Shown piece after piece: positions 56,127-58,811 of a DNA stretch of 58,811 bases. This DNA is from Alkalilimnicola ehrlichii. Its GTDB lineage: Bacteria; Pseudomonadota; Gammaproteobacteria; Nitrococcales; AK92. Below the pieces are notes generated by a model that was given only the letters and a program-made list of their open reading frames with translations, did no database searches and was not told the origin of the DNA. The position numbers and the translations under genes were made by a program. The stretch covers positions 1-58,811 of the forward strand of contig NZ_NFZV01000026.1 of assembly GCF_003399765.1 (NCBI RefSeq). The letters are read 5' to 3'. Within the stretch, counting starts at the first letter, position 1. The number at the start of each line of letters is the position of its first letter.

Positions 56127-56627
56127 TTAGTGCCGAGTATTGTCCTGGCTGGTTGGAGGCTTTTGGCGCACATTGGTTTTCCCTTCGTTCAGGGCGCCCA
56201 ATGCGTTCCGGAACACATCCGGGTCCTCCAGAATGGAGGAAAATGCGGTATCGATGATGTGCTGAAGGCGAGCAAGGCTGGCGCGCAGTTCGATTTCGCC
56301 GTCAACTTCATCCAACTCCAGTTCCACCTTATCGATATGTGCGTCGAGTCCGACGTGTACGTCGAGCAACTGAGCGAGGCGTACCTTAAGCGAAAGCTGA
56401 GCCTTGAGAGAGTCTACGCCCAGTTTGAGGCCATTAACTTTTAGTTTAGAGACGTCGATTAATACGTCGGGCTTATGAAGCGGCGGTTCCGGTTCGCGCT
56501 GGCTCTCCTGTTTTGTTTCCGCTTCCAAGGCCTGCCGGTTGAGGCCTTTCCGCTGGGCTTTTTGTGCTTCGGTGCCCCGAATACGCGCTCCCGAACGTTC
56601 TTTACCGCTTTCTTGATCTGTTGGCAT
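56127..56627 (-). CDS. Hypothetical protein with beta-repeat core
   Basis: A 166-residue soluble protein. AGGAGG precedes ATG 56627. The Lys/Glu-rich N-terminus (1-50) is probably disordered. Residues about 55-140 have alternating short strands (DVLIDVSKLKVNGLKLGV, VHVGLDAHIDKVELELDEVDG). Similar sequences occur in conserved proteins of unknown role. It is downstream of the VgrG-like gene on the same strand, with a 142-base gap in which I see no gene. Confidence 0.6.
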   Translation of the reverse strand: MPTDQESGKERSGARIRGTEAQKAQRKGLNRQALEAETKQESQREPEPPLHKPDVLIDVSKLKVNGLKLGVDSLKAQLSLKVRLAQLLDVHVGLDAHIDKVELELDEVDGEIELRASLARLQHIIDTAFSSILEDPDVFRNALGALNEGKTNVRQKPPTSQDNTRH

Positions 56628-56769
56628 GGGTAACCTCCTGAGTATTTTTCTTAGGGCTGCTACAGCTCAAGAAGGTTGGGGCGTTATGGCAAACGGGCAA
56701 AGCCCCACGCCACTGGAACGCCGGCGGGCACCTGGACCGGAGCTCCTGAGGCGTTTAGCCGATTCATTA

Positions 56770-58811
56770 TTAGGAGGGCGAGTGGCACCGTTTCATAATC
56801 TTTTGAGGGGCTTTCTTCTTAAGCCAGCCCTCGCTTCCGGCAATAACGGCCGCTTGCCGTGCCGTTTCACCCGGTCGCCGAACAAATTGGTCAGGATCTG
56901 CTCCGTAAGCTAGCAGAGTTTCGGCCCAGCCCTCATGGTCACGTAAGACCGCCGTATATAAGGCGGTAAAACCGTCGGCCCCTTCAGCATTTGGATTGGC
57001 GCCTGCTTCCAAGAGTTCGATTGCGACACGTGCGTGCTCATTACAGTCAGCCTCCAACGCAATAGAGCTATGAATAGCTGCTCCGAGATAGGTGGTTGAC
57101 TCCATAACACCATCTGCATCGACACCTAATGCTAGCAATGCCGAAACTGTTTTCCAGTCCCCCAGCATAATGGCTAATGCAGTTGGCGTTAGTTCATATT
57201 GATTCTTCTGGTCAAGATCAAAACCGCAGTGGTGCAGCTCTTCCATAGCGGAGCTTAGTTTTAGCTCGGCCGCTATATGCGCAATGCCACCGATTTGTGA
57301 TTGTTGTATGCTTGGATCAATTAGCTGGCAATCATTGAGAATGTCTCTATCTTCTGATAGCAGGTATGTGGCTACTTTATCGAAGCCAGAGTACAAATAT
57401 CTTTTGTCTTCTTCGGCAGAAGCCGGAGAGATCAGCAAAAATAGGCTAAAAAAGTCTGGATTAGATAGCTCATAAAGGGATTCTTTTTCATACAGATCCC
57501 AGTTGAAGGTTGATTCCATGCCCCGAGCATCCTGTAGCGCCGAAATTGTTTCATTAACATAGTCATCCATTATCTTGACGCTCTGAAAGCGGGTCTCCCG
57601 AAGGCTGGGTAATAATGTGCGTGCCGCGCGAATCATCTGTTCGTACGACTTGCTTTGGTAGACTTCAACAATACGGCCATGAACCTTTAGATACGAGTCG
57701 AAGACCGATCTTCGGCCAATCGCGGCGGATTGAGATAAAGAATTCCAATTATGGCTGCCGCGTGCAAGCTCATCCGCCATTCGCGATTGGCGCTCTCCTT
57801 GATCTCCCGAAATTTTGTTTTCTGCGACAGCTTGCGCAATCTCTGCATGTTCTCCGTCTATGCCGAATAACCTCAGCTGTCTAGCTTTGTATTCTTCCAT
57901 ACTCTCGAGTGCCGCGTAGTCGGAACGCACGAGATTGCGGTGCATTACTTGGACATGACCCACGAACTCCTCAAGCACTTGGAGGTCTGTCATGTTGGTA
58001 ACTGGCATACTCTCGTCGGCCTTTGCACGATTCGCTTGCTCAATACGTTGATCAAGAGTCTCTTGCCGTGCACGAATATCCGCTAGACGGTCTTGAACAT
58101 TGTCGGTTAGTTGGACCATGACGTGGCTAGCAATATGTTGAGACTCATCCATGCGTGAGATGTACTTGTTAACGGTTTCGTTCTTGGCCACATCTCCAGT
58201 TTTGCCGACAAGGTCTCCATAGCGAATGTGCGTAATAGTGCGTTGCGGAGCGCGCACTGTCGCGCGTCCGCTAGGTGTGAAACCCATTGCTGTTTCTACC
58301 GCGGGTAGCCCAAGGCTAACTAAGCCAAATCGCACACTAAGGATATCCCGTCTTTCCGCATCATCAAGTAGTGCCCGCTCCATTTCTAGACCGCGTTTGG
58401 CGGCTGTACTGATAGGTTGGAGCGATCCAAGTCGATTTTTGCTATATGCGTCTTGGTAAACAGCCGCGATGAGCGCACGTTCTTTTTGGGATAGAGGGGG
58501 GACGCCGACTCCTTCTATCCAGGCTATATCCGCTAGTTTTACTGGCTGCAAGGACGGCGGCACACTCACCCGCTCGGGCTGATTACTGCCCGGCACCTCG
58601 TAGCTCACCGGGCCGTTGAAGGTGACACCCTGATCGGCTTTGAGCGTCACGGTGTTGCCAAACAGACGCACCGTGCCGTCGGCTTTGACGCTAAAACCGG
58701 CGCCGCTTTGCTCGACGGTGATATCGCCGCCGCCGCGGCCGGTCAGGCGAATGTTCCGGGCCGCTTGAATGGTGACGTTGCCGTTGTGGCTGCGCACGGT
58801 CATGCCGTCCG
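56770..58811 (-). CDS. vgrG: Evolved VgrG, C-terminal part: spike domain, unknown effector domain, ankyrin repeats (partial)
   Basis: The frame runs off the right edge, so the VgrG core is missing. The visible start is the DUF2345-type spike (repeated strands GNVTIQAARNIRLTGRGGGD, VRLFGNTVTLKADQGVTFNGP) to about residue 55. A Pro-rich linker follows, then about 420 residues of mostly helical sequence with no recognised enzyme motif. The last 170 residues hold four or five ankyrin repeats (TPTALAIMLGDWKTVSALLALG, VAIELLEAGANPNAEGADGFTALYTAV, WAETLLAYGADPDQ). DNA from about 57000 to 58500 is visibly AT-richer than its surroundings, consistent with transfer. VgrGs with extra C-terminal domains deliver those domains as T6SS effectors. 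Confidence 0.8.
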   Translation of the reverse strand, partial: DGMTVRSHNGNVTIQAARNIRLTGRGGGDITVEQSGAGFSVKADGTVRLFGNTVTLKADQGVTFNGPVSYEVPGSNQPERVSVPPSLQPVKLADIAWIEGVGVPPLSQKERALIAAVYQDAYSKNRLGSLQPISTAAKRGLEMERALLDDAERRDILSVRFGLVSLGLPAVETAMGFTPSGRATVRAPQRTITHIRYGDLVGKTGDVAKNETVNKYISRMDESQHIASHVMVQLTDNVQDRLADIRARQETLDQRIEQANRAKADESMPVTNMTDLQVLEEFVGHVQVMHRNLVRSDYAALESMEEYKARQLRLFGIDGEHAEIAQAVAENKISGDQGERQSRMADELARGSHNWNSLSQSAAIGRRSVFDSYLKVHGRIVEVYQSKSYEQMIRAARTLLPSLRETRFQSVKIMDDYVNETISALQDARGMESTFNWDLYEKESLYELSNPDFFSLFLLISPASAEEDKRYLYSGFDKVATYLLSEDRDILNDCQLIDPSIQQSQIGGIAHIAAELKLSSAMEELHHCGFDLDQKNQYELTPTALAIMLGDWKTVSALLALGVDADGVMESTTYLGAAIHSSIALEADCNEHARVAIELLEAGANPNAEGADGFTALYTAVLRDHEGWAETLLAYGADPDQFVRRPGETARQAAVIAGSEGWLKKKAPQKIMKRCHSPS

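Noticed and set aside
1-58811. CRISPR array, tRNA, rRNA, insertion sequence or integrase.
   Set aside because: Reading through the window I found no regularly spaced direct repeats, cloverleaf genes or transposase motifs; the ankyrin repeats at 1439-4813 are protein-coding, not CRISPR.

Overview
This is about 59 kb of moderately GC-rich bacterial DNA. Gene content and promoter signals suggest a respiratory gammaproteobacterium: ychJ, tpm, a CobW/DksA2 zinc-starvation pair with a Zur-like box, FNR/DNR-like sites, an AlkS/MalT-type regulator, a phasin-like protein and type VI secretion (T6SS) pieces. I cannot name the genus. I saw no rRNA, tRNA, CRISPR array or transposase.

Layout. (1) 1-1260: two degenerate tandem cassettes, each an effector-like C-terminal tail followed by a DUF2931-like membrane-anchored protein, ending in a dispersed repeat. 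(2) 1439-5318: a giant ankyrin-repeat lipoprotein and a YchJ/SEC-C protein. (3) 5505-8384: two c-di-GMP genes (a degenerate HD-GYP protein and a PAS-GGDEF cyclase). (4) 8412-11514: a secreted helical-repeat protein and a lipoprotein, both of unknown function. (5) 11619-15361: a CDF transporter divergent from a LysR regulator, a DGC-domain zinc-binding protein and an MFS transporter. (6) 15476-18649: a histidine kinase with a REC-PAS-GGDEF-EAL response regulator. (7) 18929-33346: a MalT/AlkS-like LuxR regulator followed by acyl-CoA dehydrogenase, a FadB/FadJ-like fusion, acyl-CoA ligase, a complete Liv-type ABC importer and an SDR. This looks like an uptake, activation and beta-oxidation module for an unidentified acid. 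(8) 33535-36910: CHRD protein, DUF599 protein, a four-helix membrane protein and an AlkD-like protein. (9) 37202-44906: a complete nosRZDFYL nitrous oxide reductase cluster, with a duplicated FNR/DNR-like box upstream and a strong intrinsic terminator between nosZ and nosD. (10) 44953-50920: small hypotheticals, a CAP/SCP lipoprotein, the Zur-type zigA-dksA2 operon, a chemoreceptor and an alpha/beta hydrolase lipoprotein. (11) 51065-56627: periplasmic hypotheticals, a K+-channel-like protein, a cytochrome c pair, tpm, a phasin-like protein and an unknown. (12) 56770-58811: the C-terminal part of an evolved VgrG carrying an unknown domain and ankyrin repeats, in visibly AT-richer DNA.

An important caveat for users: at least twelve junctions in eleven genes (including nosZ, livH, livM, the fadB-like gene and the acyl-CoA dehydrogenase) are broken by a shift that adding a single base repairs, usually in a homopolymer. 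All twelve have the same sign. I read these mainly as base-calling deletions rather than gene death, and I annotate the rejoined genes. One further gene (the response regulator at 15476) seems to have one base too many in a C run near its start.
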